The position numbers and the translations under genes were made by a program. A model generated the notes under the pieces. It searched no databases. It worked only from the letters and a program-made list of their open reading frames with translations, and was not told where the DNA came from. From Planctomycetota bacterium (lineage in GTDB: Bacteria > Planctomycetota > UBA1135 > GCA-002748355), in contig NYZE01000063.1 in the NCBI GenBank assembly GCA_002685965.1, positions 1 through 46,383 of the forward strand: a stretch of DNA of 46,383 nt, given 5' to 3'. Shown in pieces: positions 7,312-16,549 of this stretch. The first letter of the stretch is position 1, and every line of letters begins with the position of its first letter.

Positions 7312-9059
7312 GCGGCACCCCCCCCACAGCACCGTCCGGTTTCCGGCGACTGCTTCCATACGCGCTCCGCCACAAGAGACGATGTGTCTTCGGCATGCTG
7401 CTGGTGCCAGTGTTCTCAGCCCTCCAGCTCCTGGTGCCGCACCTGTTCGGCGAGGCGATCGACGAGGTCTCCAACTTCGGCGAAGAGGGCCCGCCCGACG
7501 GCTGGATCGTCGAAACGGTGCTCCTGCTCATTGCCGTGACCCTCGTCGCGTCGACGGTGCGCTTTGGCTCGCGGCTCCTACAAATCGGCCTGTCGCGACT
7601 CGTCGAGGAGGAACTGCGCAACGACCTCTTCCGTCACTTGCAGCGTGCCCCGCAACGCTACTTCGACCAGGCGCGCATCGGCGATCTCGTGTCGCGCTCG
7701 ACCCAGGACGTCGAGCTCATGCGTTTCATGGCCGGACCGACACTGTTCTTCGGCCTGTCAGCCGCCCTCCTGATCCCGGGCACGCTGTTCATGCTGTTCC
7801 ACGTGTCGCCCTCGGTCGGCGTCACGGTGATTGCGCTGTTCGGCTTGATCGCGCTCGGCATGCGCATCGCGTTTCCTCGGATCGCCGAACTGTCACGCGT
7901 CGTGCAGGATCGGCAGGCCGACATCTCGGCGAAGGCGCAGGAAGACTTCTCGGGCATCCGAGTGCTGCACGCGTTCGCAAAGGAGGAGGCCGAGGTCGAG
8001 TCCTTCGGAGGTCTCGCGCAAGCTTGTTACGACGCCCACGTGGATATGGCCCGCTCGCGGGCACTGCTGCACGCGACCTTCGTTGCAGCGAGCCTCGCCG
8101 CGCCGCTGGCGGTCATCGTCGCCGGAGTCGTCGAGAACCTGAGCCTCGGGCAGCTGTTCTCGGCCTTCGTCTACATGCAGCTGCTGGCGTGGCCGCTCTT
8201 GGTCGTCGGCTGGGTGGTGCAGACCTGGCACCGGGCGCGCGCCGCCGCGGATCGCATCGACGAGGTCTTCGTCGTCGAGCCGGAAGCCGACAACGCACAG
8301 GGCGAATTCGCCGACGCGGCGCCTTCGATCGAGGCACGCCACCTGACGTTTCGCTACGAGGGTGCCGCCACAGCTGCGCTCCGTGACGTCTCGTTCAACG
8401 TCCAACCAGGGCAAGTGCTGGGCTTGGTCGGGCCGGTCGGCAGCGGCAAGACGACGCTCGTGCATCTGCTAGCGCGGATCTACACGCCTCTACCCGGTCA
8501 GCTATTCGTCGGCGGTGACGACGTGCTCGACCTCGACCTCGGCGAGCTGCGCAGCGAGCTCGCCGTCGCGCCACAAGACCCCTTCCTGTTCAGCGACTCG
8601 CTCAAGTCCAACGTGACCTTCGGCGCGCCAGACACCGTCGCGGCCGCCGACATCGAGAACGCGATCGCGCACTCGGCGCTGGCCAGCGACCTGGACGCCT
8701 TCCCGGACGGCCTCGAACAAGTCGTCGGCGAACGCGGCGTCACTCTGTCCGGTGGCCAGAAACAACGCGCGTCGCTCGCACGCGCTCTCTTGGCCGAGCG
8801 ACGCGTGCTGGTGCTCGATGACACTCTGTCCGCCGTGGATCACGACACGGAGCGACGCATCCTCGAGACTCTTCGTCAACGCGAACGCAGTCAGACGACG
8901 ATCGTGATCGCCCACCGGCTCGAAGCCGTGCGGCACGCGGACCACATCGTCGTGCTCGAGGGAGGCGACGTGCTCGACCAGGGCAGGCACGACGACCTGC
9001 TCACGCGCGACGGCTGGTATGCCCGCACGTGGCACCAGCAGCAGGAGAAACGGCAGTGA
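7308..9059 (+). CDS. ABC transporter, fused permease/ATPase (half exporter 1)
   Basis: TM domain, Walker A GPVGSGKTTL, signature LSGGQKQR, Walker B VLVLDD (Asp in place of the catalytic Glu). GTG start overlaps the upstream TGA. Confidence 0.95.
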   Translation: MSGTPPTAPSGFRRLLPYALRHKRRCVFGMLLVPVFSALQLLVPHLFGEAIDEVSNFGEEGPPDGWIVETVLLLIAVTLVASTVRFGSRLLQIGLSRLVEEELRNDLFRHLQRAPQRYFDQARIGDLVSRSTQDVELMRFMAGPTLFFGLSAALLIPGTLFMLFHVSPSVGVTVIALFGLIALGMRIAFPRIAELSRVVQDRQADISAKAQEDFSGIRVLHAFAKEEAEVESFGGLAQACYDAHVDMARSRALLHATFVAASLAAPLAVIVAGVVENLSLGQLFSAFVYMQLLAWPLLVVGWVVQTWHRARAAADRIDEVFVVEPEADNAQGEFADAAPSIEARHLTFRYEGAATAALRDVSFNVQPGQVLGLVGPVGSGKTTLVHLLARIYTPLPGQLFVGGDDVLDLDLGELRSELAVAPQDPFLFSDSLKSNVTFGAPDTVAAADIENAIAHSALASDLDAFPDGLEQVVGERGVTLSGGQKQRASLARALLAERRVLVLDDTLSAVDHDTERRILETLRQRERSQTTIVIAHRLEAVRHADHIVVLEGGDVLDQGRHDDLLTRDGWYARTWHQQQEKRQ

Positions 9060-10843
9060 CCGAACTCCTCGACGAAGAAGAAGACCGCACCGTCAAGCTG
9101 CGGATGGACGGGGAGAACGCAAAGCGCCTGCTCGCGCTCGTGCGCCCGCACCTGCCGCTCTTTGTGGCGACGTTTCTCGTGCTGTTGGCGGTGATCGCGC
9201 TCGAACTCGCGGGCCCCTGGTTGTTGCGCGAGGTCATCGACGGCCCCATCGCCCGGCGTCTCGGCGGCGAAACCACGGCGTTCTCGGACTTCGCGCCGTG
9301 GCTCATCGCCTACCTGGCAGTCTTTGGTTTCTCTTTCCTCGGTCACTACTGGCAGGTCATCCTCGCGACCACAGCCGGCCAGGGCGTCGTGCGCGACCTG
9401 AGAGTCCGCCTTTTCGGACATCTGTTGCACCTGTCACCCGACTATTACGACCGAGCGAAAACCGGCCGTCTCGTGACGCGCATTGCTTCGGACTGCGAGA
9501 GCTTGAGCGAGCTGTTCACCACCGGCGTCGTCACGACGATCGCTGACCTGCTCAAGATCGTCGGACTCTTCGCCGCGTGCTTCTGGGTCAGCCCGGAGCT
9601 GACGCTGACCATACTCCTAGCATCGCCTCCGTTGATCCTCGTCGTTGTCGTGTTCTACGGGCGCGCGCGTCGCGCCTATCGGCAAGTGCGCAAGTCGATC
9701 GCACGCACGACGGGGTGGTTTGCCGAGGCGATGCAGGGTGTACGCCTGACTCGGATGTTCGCCCAGGAACAACGCGTCTTCGATCGCTACGCCGACCTTA
9801 GCGCCGAAACCCGCAGCGGCTGGATTCGCACCGTCGTGCTGTTCGGCTTGTTCTTCGCCTTCGTCGAAGTGTGCACCGGAATGACGCAGGCACTGCTGTT
9901 ATGGCCAGCCGCTGAAGCGATTCCCAAAGGCGCACTGACCTTCGGTGGCTTCGTGCAGTTCTGGGCCTACTTCGGCCGCATGGTCCAGCCGATCCGCGAA
10001 CTCGGCGAGAAGTACAACATCATCCAGTCGGCGTTCGCGTCCGGTGAGCGCGTGTTCCGCATCCTCGACGAAGAGGCCACCCTTCCGCTTGCCAAGGATC
10101 CAACCGCGCCGCGCAGCGGTAACGTGCGCTTCGACCACGTCTACTTCCACTACAACGCCGAAGCGCCGGTACTGCACGATGTGACCTTCGAGATCGAACG
10201 TGGCTCGCACATCGCCGTCGTCGGCCCGACCGGCACCGGCAAGACGACGTTGATCCAGCTGCTGTCGCGATTCCGCGACCCGATCTCGGGCAGCATCACG
10301 ATCGATGGTCAAGACCTGCGCGACCTGGACCTGCATGCACATCGCGCCCGCATCGGCATCGTCCTTCAGGACGTCTTCCTCTTCGCGAGCAACATCCTCG
10401 AGAACGTGCGCCTGCACGATGCAACGATCCCGGAGGAACGGGTCGTGCGCGCTCTCGAAGCGGTCCAGGCGGGCGACCTGGTTCGTCGCACCGGCGGCCT
10501 GCACGCCCAGGTCCAAGAACGCGGCGCGACGCTCAGCCAGGGCGAGCGCCAGTTGCTGGCCTTCGCCCGCGCGCTCGTTTTCGACCCGGAGATCCTGGTC
10601 CTGGACGAAGCCACCGCCAACGTCGACACCCCAACCGAGCGGCGCATCCAGGAGGCGATGCGAGTCGCCATGCGCGGCCGCACGACCCTCGTGATCGCAC
10701 ACAGGCTCTCGACCGTGCGCGAGGCGGACCGCATTCTGGTGCTGGAGGCCGGCCGACTGGTCGAGCAGGGTAGTCACGCTGACCTGCTTGCGGCCGACGG
10801 CGCGTACGCCAAGTTGGCGCGCACGTTCGCAGAAGAGGGGTGA
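9056..10843 (+). CDS. ABC transporter, fused permease/ATPase (half exporter 2)
   Basis: Walker A GPTGTGKTTL, signature LSQGERQ, Walker B ILVLDE. GTG start at 9056 overlaps the upstream TGA. Confidence 0.95.
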   Translation: MTELLDEEEDRTVKLRMDGENAKRLLALVRPHLPLFVATFLVLLAVIALELAGPWLLREVIDGPIARRLGGETTAFSDFAPWLIAYLAVFGFSFLGHYWQVILATTAGQGVVRDLRVRLFGHLLHLSPDYYDRAKTGRLVTRIASDCESLSELFTTGVVTTIADLLKIVGLFAACFWVSPELTLTILLASPPLILVVVVFYGRARRAYRQVRKSIARTTGWFAEAMQGVRLTRMFAQEQRVFDRYADLSAETRSGWIRTVVLFGLFFAFVEVCTGMTQALLLWPAAEAIPKGALTFGGFVQFWAYFGRMVQPIRELGEKYNIIQSAFASGERVFRILDEEATLPLAKDPTAPRSGNVRFDHVYFHYNAEAPVLHDVTFEIERGSHIAVVGPTGTGKTTLIQLLSRFRDPISGSITIDGQDLRDLDLHAHRARIGIVLQDVFLFASNILENVRLHDATIPEERVVRALEAVQAGDLVRRTGGLHAQVQERGATLSQGERQLLAFARALVFDPEILVLDEATANVDTPTERRIQEAMRVAMRGRTTLVIAHRLSTVREADRILVLEAGRLVEQGSHADLLAADGAYAKLARTFAEEG

Positions 10844-10879
10844 TGCTCAACGCCGTCCAACAACGAAGCGTCAGAGCGC

Positions 10880-11437
10880 TCATCGACGGGCTAACAAGTC
10901 CTGAGTGAAGCGCGCCGTCAGCCCCCACAGCCACCGGTCACCGATCGGAAAGAACGGTACGCCTCGGTGCACCTTGGTGCGGCCTTGCACGTCACGTAGC
11001 TGCCACTGATCGTCGTCGGCCAGATCACGCACCGAGACCTCTACCACGGATTGGATCTCGACCTCGTCTAGAGTGAAATGGGCAGGTGGATCGATCCGCG
11101 CCACCATCGCGTGCACACGGAAGCCGACGCCACTAGTTCGCTCCGGCAGGCTGCCCAGAATCTCGACCGCCTGTGCCTGAATGCCGGTCTCTTCGGCCAG
11201 CTCACGCAGCGCGCACTCCTCTACGGTCTCGTTTCCCTCGCGCGAACCGCCCGGAAACGCAACCTCGCCGGCATGGTGTGGCAGGTCGTCGCACCGGACC
11301 ACGTAGAGCAGGTGATCTACGCCGGTCCGCCGCACCAGAGGCACAACCACGGCAGCATCGCGGTGTCCGCCCAACGAGCGCCAAATCGAGGCCGGCGGAT
11401 CGAGCTCCGCGCGCAGGTCATCATCCGACATCAACAT
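10880..11437 (-). CDS. NUDIX hydrolase (CoA pyrophosphatase-like)
   Basis: Nudix box GGSREGNETVEECALRELAEETGI. Confidence 0.9.
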   Translation of the reverse strand: MLMSDDDLRAELDPPASIWRSLGGHRDAAVVVPLVRRTGVDHLLYVVRCDDLPHHAGEVAFPGGSREGNETVEECALRELAEETGIQAQAVEILGSLPERTSGVGFRVHAMVARIDPPAHFTLDEVEIQSVVEVSVRDLADDDQWQLRDVQGRTKVHRGVPFFPIGDRWLWGLTARFTQDLLARR

Positions 11438-11500
11438 CGAAGCCAGATCCTACGATAGGAAGAGGCTGGCACCTCGGAACCTTGAACCGACAATGGTGCG

Positions 11501-12313
11501 ATGCGACCGTGGGCCCTAGCGCTGCTCTTCCTTTTACCTGCTTGCCGCGAGCGGGAGGACGCCCCGGCTCCGTACTTCCTGGCGGAGACGGAAAACGGCG
11601 GTGCGCCCACGGGTGTTCTGGTCGAAAAACGCGCCGATGTCGACCTCAGCGTCATGCGCGATGCGTCCCAGGCGCCGATCGCGATCGTGGTGGAACGCAA
11701 GGATTCGCTGGACGGCCAGATCGGAACGCACTGGCTCGCCGTCGAAAGCGACGCGAGCGTGCGCGCCAAGGCGACGGGCGTGCTCGTACGTTCGCCGGCG
11801 CTGCCGCAGGGTAGTCGCCTGCTCGCAACGGGAACGCGAGTCTTCGAAAAGCCGGACGCAGCCACCGTGCTCCGCTTGGTCGAGCCATCGTCGCGAACCC
11901 TGCACGTCGCTGCATGGGGCAACGCGATCGCCGTCACGGGGCTCACGACGCTGACGGTGCACGTGGCCGGCATGCCGCCAAAGAGTTTCTCGGACGGCGC
12001 ACAGCTCCACGCAGAGGGTCGCTCGTGGATCGTTCTCACGTCCCGCGGTGAACGCAAGCCGATCGTGCTGCCCGCGGCCAAGGGCCCTGAAAGCCAAATG
12101 ACGTTCGTCCCGGAGCGCGGCGCGGTCCGATTCTTCGAGCCACACGGCAACGTGAGCGCTGAGCTCCCGGTGGCTGGACTCGAGGTCCAAGACGGACGGC
12201 ATGGATTGCTGATCGTCGGACGCTTCGACCGTGGCGTGGTCTCGGTCAGCGACCGGTCGTTTTCCGTATTTCTCCCACTGCGTAGCCATCGGCTACTCGT
12301 CCTCGTCGATTAG
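11501..12313 (+). CDS. hypothetical lipoprotein
   Basis: 270 aa; signal peptide and lipobox LLPAC. Confidence 0.7.
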   Translation: MRPWALALLFLLPACREREDAPAPYFLAETENGGAPTGVLVEKRADVDLSVMRDASQAPIAIVVERKDSLDGQIGTHWLAVESDASVRAKATGVLVRSPALPQGSRLLATGTRVFEKPDAATVLRLVEPSSRTLHVAAWGNAIAVTGLTTLTVHVAGMPPKSFSDGAQLHAEGRSWIVLTSRGERKPIVLPAAKGPESQMTFVPERGAVRFFEPHGNVSAELPVAGLEVQDGRHGLLIVGRFDRGVVSVSDRSFSVFLPLRSHRLLVLVD

Positions 12314-12321
12314 CCCCTCCG

Positions 12322-14154
12322 ATGACTACTGAAGACATGACCTCCCTCAAACGGGCGGCCATCCGCAACATCGCCATCGTCGCCCACGTCGACCACGGCA
12401 AGACGACACTGGTCGACGGGATGCTGCACCAGTCCGGAGCCTTCCGCGACAACCAGGTCGTCGAAGATTGCTTCCTCGACTCAAACGACCTCGAGCGCGA
12501 GCGCGGCATCACGATCCTCGCCAAGAACACGGTCGTGTGGTGGAACGACGTCAAGATCAACATCATCGATACACCCGGCCACGCCGACTTCGGCGGCGAA
12601 GTGGAGCGCGTCCTGTCGATGGCCGATGGCGCGCTGTTGCTCGTCGACGCCTTCGAGGGGCCGATGCCCCAGACTCGCTTCGTCCTGTCGAAGGCGTTCG
12701 AGCACGACCTGATCCCGGTCATCGTCATCAACAAGGTCGACCGACCCGACGCTCGCCCGCGGGAAGTCACCGACGAGGTGTTCGACCTCCTGATCGATCT
12801 CGGCGCTGACGAGACCGTGCTCGACTGCCCGGTGATATATGCCTCCGGCAGGGACGCGTGGGCATCGCTCGAACCCGACCAAGCCGGCACTGACTTGGCG
12901 CCGTTGTTCGACTCGGTGCTCGATCACGTTCCCGCCCCGATCGACGACCCCGATGGCCCACTGCAGTTTCGCGTGTCCACGCTCGACTGGTCCGACTTCG
13001 TCGGCCGCATCGCCGTGGGCCGCGTTCACCGCGGTCGCGTGCGTCGGCTAGACCGTGCGATCCGGGTAGGCCCCAACGACCGCCAAAGCACGGTGCAGAT
13101 CCGCGGCGTGTATCGGTGGTCTGGCTTGCAGCGTGAGGAGTGCGACGAGGTGGCCGCCGGCGACATCTGTGGGATCTACGGCATCGAGTCGCTCGGCATC
13201 GGTGATTCGCTGACCGACCTCGATGTCGTCGAACCGCTGCCGCGTATCGCCATCGACGAGCCGACCATTTCGATGGCGTTTCGGGTCAACGACTCGCCAC
13301 TCGCGGGCCGTGACGGCAAGTACGTCACGTCGCGACAGGTCGAGGATCGCCTGATGCGGGAGCTGCGCTCAAACGTCGCGCTGCGCGTGGAACGCACAGA
13401 ATCATCCGAGGAGTTCATCGTCTCCGGCCGCGGTGTCATGCACCTCGGCATCCTGGCCGAGACCCTGCGCCGCGAGCAGTTCGAGTTCGCCGTCGGGCCA
13501 CCGCGTGTCATCCTGCACGAAGAGGACGGCAAGACCATGGAGCCGATCGAGCTCCTCATCGTCGACACACCGGAGGAGACGGTCGGCAAGGTCATCGAGT
13601 TCCTCGGCCAGCGCCGCGCTGAGCTCGTGTCGACAGGCAGCAAGGGCAGCTACCGGCATCTCGAGTTCAGCGTTCCAGCCAGGGGACTGATCGGCGCACG
13701 CACACGATTGCTGACCCTGACTCAGGGTCGCGCGATTCTGCACCACAGCTTCTCGGAATACGGAGCGTGGCGTGGCGAGTTGAAGGGGCGGACTGCCGGC
13801 GTGATGGTCTCAGCCGCCACTGGTCCATCGACGGGCTACGCGATCGAACAACTGCGCGACCGGGGCACGTTCTTCCTGCACCCTGGGGCAGACGTGTACG
13901 CGGGCATGGTCGTCGGCGAGCACTGCAAGGACAACGACATCGTCGTGAACCTCTGTCGCGGCAAGAAACTGAACAATATCCGCTCCTCGACCAAAGAGTC
14001 CTTCACGAAGATCCTGGCACCACGTCTCCTCTCGCTTGAGGAAGCGCTCGAATACGCCGCAGACGACGAACTCGTCGAACTGACGCCAGCCACGATTCGC
14101 TTGCGCAAGCGGCTCCTCAACGAGAAGGACCGCAAGCGGGCCGACCGAGCATGA
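12322..14154 (+). CDS. typA: translational GTPase TypA/BipA
   Basis: NIAIVAHVDHGKTTLVDGML, RGITILAKNTVV, DTPGHADFGGEVERVL, NKVDRPDARP; C-terminal CRGKKLNNIRSSTKE. Confidence 0.97.
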   Translation: MTTEDMTSLKRAAIRNIAIVAHVDHGKTTLVDGMLHQSGAFRDNQVVEDCFLDSNDLERERGITILAKNTVVWWNDVKINIIDTPGHADFGGEVERVLSMADGALLLVDAFEGPMPQTRFVLSKAFEHDLIPVIVINKVDRPDARPREVTDEVFDLLIDLGADETVLDCPVIYASGRDAWASLEPDQAGTDLAPLFDSVLDHVPAPIDDPDGPLQFRVSTLDWSDFVGRIAVGRVHRGRVRRLDRAIRVGPNDRQSTVQIRGVYRWSGLQREECDEVAAGDICGIYGIESLGIGDSLTDLDVVEPLPRIAIDEPTISMAFRVNDSPLAGRDGKYVTSRQVEDRLMRELRSNVALRVERTESSEEFIVSGRGVMHLGILAETLRREQFEFAVGPPRVILHEEDGKTMEPIELLIVDTPEETVGKVIEFLGQRRAELVSTGSKGSYRHLEFSVPARGLIGARTRLLTLTQGRAILHHSFSEYGAWRGELKGRTAGVMVSAATGPSTGYAIEQLRDRGTFFLHPGADVYAGMVVGEHCKDNDIVVNLCRGKKLNNIRSSTKESFTKILAPRLLSLEEALEYAADDELVELTPATIRLRKRLLNEKDRKRADRA

Positions 14155-14360
14155 GTTCACCGGCGATGTTCCAGGTGGGCCGCGTCCTCATGGGCGCAGG
14201 ATTGCTCATCGTGGGCGGTGGGTTGCTGTGGGCGATGCGCGTCGAAGCCCGTGAGCCGGACTTCAATCCTCTGGGCGTCGAACTAGCTGCGGTTGCAGTG
14301 GGCTTCGTGTTGTTCACGGTTGGTCGCTGGTGCGCGGCCAAAGTCAACGAGCAGGACTGA
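14151..14360 (+). CDS. small two-TM membrane protein
   Basis: 69 aa with ATGA overlap to typA and two hydrophobic segments. Confidence 0.6.
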   Translation: MSSPAMFQVGRVLMGAGLLIVGGGLLWAMRVEAREPDFNPLGVELAAVAVGFVLFTVGRWCAAKVNEQD

Positions 14361-14455
14361 AGCTGCACCTGAGGCCGGGACATTCGCCAGCGAAGCTCCC
14401 TGATCGCTCCAGGTGCCCCCACCAGGGCTGCGGCCAGTCCTCTCGGGAGATCGCC

Positions 14456-14596
14456 GTGAAGCGGTTCTTCCTGGGCACCGCTCTTGCGCACGGCGGTCTG
14501 CTCAACGTGACGTTCGCGATCGACAAACGTTTGAACACCGTCAAGAAAGAAGTCCGCGGGAAGAAGGACCGACAACTCGACGTCGGAGGTCTCTGA
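14456..14596 (+). CDS. possible 46-aa small protein
   Basis: GTG ORF MKRFFLGTALAHGGLLNVTFAIDKRLNTVKKEVRGKKDRQLDVGGL in an otherwise empty 258-bp gap. Confidence 0.25.
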   Translation: MKRFFLGTALAHGGLLNVTFAIDKRLNTVKKEVRGKKDRQLDVGGL

Positions 14597-14618
14597 CAAA
14601 CACAAGGGAGACCAACCG

Positions 14619-15350
14619 ATGCTGACCTTCGCTTCGATCGCGACAATCGTATGCCTCTTTCCATCGTTCCCCGTCTCGCACGGACCGAACGGTCCGCGCG
14701 CAGTCGCCAAACAAAGCTTCGTGCTCGACGCCGGCGAATACCGCGTCACGGAGCTGGTTGAACTCTCGGAGAAGTTCCTCGGACGCAACTACCTGATGCG
14801 CACGGACTCGGCCACGTGTCAGCCCGACTCGCAGATGATAAAGATCACCAAGCGACTCGAACTCGACAGGAACGGCTGTGAAGAGGTCGTCAGCCAACTG
14901 CTCTATCACCAGGACTGGATCATGACACCGCTCGACGCCTCGCGCGGGATCTACGAGTGGATAAACCTGGCAGGCCCCCGCTTACAGCACGTCAAGCGGC
15001 GCAGCTTCTACATGAGTCCCGATGACGTCATCGCGCGTCCAAGCCTCTACGTCCACGTCACGACGACCGTCGCCGTGAAGCACCTCGATGCACGGGAGAT
15101 GTCGAAGGGGCTGCACCAATGGGCGTACGGCCGCCCCGACTTGCTGCAGATTCTGACGATTGGCTACAAGAACAACGGCACGATCCTCATCGCCGGCATG
15201 GCACACCAGGTGTCACGAATGCTGCTAGCGATCCGGCAGGCCGACGAGAATGGTGCCAACGCTCCGAACCGCCGCGCGAGCCCGATGCAGAACCTACAGA
15301 ACCAGATCAACCAACTGCGTGGGCAGGTCAAGCAACTCTCAGGCAGGTAG
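14619..15350 (+). CDS. exported protein resembling secretin N-terminal domains, no secretin barrel
   Basis: 243 aa; N0-like FVLDAGEYRVTELVELSEKFLGRNYL and N1-like VAVKHLDAREMSKGLHQWAY...ILIAGMAHQVSRMLLAIRQAD; short coiled-coil C-terminus. Confidence 0.5.
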   Translation: MLTFASIATIVCLFPSFPVSHGPNGPRAVAKQSFVLDAGEYRVTELVELSEKFLGRNYLMRTDSATCQPDSQMIKITKRLELDRNGCEEVVSQLLYHQDWIMTPLDASRGIYEWINLAGPRLQHVKRRSFYMSPDDVIARPSLYVHVTTTVAVKHLDAREMSKGLHQWAYGRPDLLQILTIGYKNNGTILIAGMAHQVSRMLLAIRQADENGANAPNRRASPMQNLQNQINQLRGQVKQLSGR

Positions 15351-15388
15351 AGGTTGCGTTCTACGCCGGAGCGCCCTTCCATGCGGCG

Positions 15389-16540
15389 GTGACCTCCGTC
15401 GAATCACTCGATCCAGCCGCATACGGTATCCCGACAGAAGACCGCGAGCGCATCCTGTCGCCCGCGCTCGTGATCTTCCTCGATCAGGTGCGCGCCAACC
15501 TGCGCACCCTACTCGGCTACGTGGACGGCAACGCCGACCGCCTGCGTCCGCACATCAAGACGACCAAATTGCCGCGGGTCTTCGTCGAGATCGCCCGGGC
15601 GGGGATCCGGCACTACAAGTGCGCGACGACGCGCGAAGCCGAGCAACTGCTCACAGTGCTCGAAGCACAAGCGGTCGCCGGCGACCTGCTCGTCGCCTAT
15701 GGCCACCTGGAGCCGGCGTTGTCGCAACTCACCGACCTCGCGACGAGGTTCCCCCGGATGCGCGTGTCGGTGCTGTGCGAAGATGCGGACCTCGTCGACG
15801 CCATACCCGATTCACTCGGCATCTTCGTCGATGTCAATCCGGGCATGAACCGTACCGGCATCGAGATGTCACGCCGAGACGCGATCCTCGCCGTGGCGGA
15901 ACGCGCTGAGGGTCGCTTCCGCGGCATTCACCACTACGAGGGACACATCCACGCCGGATCCTTCGAGGAACGGCAGGCGCTGGCAATCCCGCTCCATGAC
16001 GCGCTGATCGAACTGGTCGAGGCTACCGAGAGCGCCGGCTGCCCGGTCGGGGAAGTCGTCACGAGCGGAACACCGAGCTTCCGCGCCGCGCTCATGCATG
16101 ACGGACTCGACCACCTCGCTCCCCGCCACCGTGTATCGCCGGGGACCGTTGTCTACTCCGATCTACGCACGCAGTCGTGCGAGGAGCTGGACTTCGTTCC
16201 CGCGGCCCTCGTGTTCTCCCGGGTGATCGCACATCCCGGGCCTGCACTGGTCACTGTCGATGCCGGGTCCAAGGCTATCGCAGCCGAAGCCGGCGCTCCG
16301 ATCGCCGAGGCGCTCGGTTTTCCCCATCTCGCCGCGCGCACACCGAGCGAAGAGCATCTGCCCTTCGATGCGCCGACGGATCCGCCACCGCTTGGCACGC
16401 CGATTCTGCTCGTGCCACGCCACGTTTGTCCGACCGTCAATCTCGCCGAGGAAGCGGTTCTGGTCGAGGGCGGCCGCGTCATTGGCATCGCACCCGTCAG
16501 CGCACGCGCGCACGACATTTGGGTCGGCGAGCGGCCCTAG
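15389..16540 (+). CDS. D-threonine aldolase/alanine racemase-like PLP enzyme
   Basis: ILSPALVIFLDQVRANLRTLLGYVDGNADRLRPHIKTTKLPRV with PHIKTTK PLP-lysine motif; C-terminal LVPRHVCPTVNLAEEAVLVEGG. GTG start assigned. Confidence 0.85.
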   Translation: MTSVESLDPAAYGIPTEDRERILSPALVIFLDQVRANLRTLLGYVDGNADRLRPHIKTTKLPRVFVEIARAGIRHYKCATTREAEQLLTVLEAQAVAGDLLVAYGHLEPALSQLTDLATRFPRMRVSVLCEDADLVDAIPDSLGIFVDVNPGMNRTGIEMSRRDAILAVAERAEGRFRGIHHYEGHIHAGSFEERQALAIPLHDALIELVEATESAGCPVGEVVTSGTPSFRAALMHDGLDHLAPRHRVSPGTVVYSDLRTQSCEELDFVPAALVFSRVIAHPGPALVTVDAGSKAIAAEAGAPIAEALGFPHLAARTPSEEHLPFDAPTDPPPLGTPILLVPRHVCPTVNLAEEAVLVEGGRVIGIAPVSARAHDIWVGERP

Positions 16541-16549
16541 GCTTCGGAT

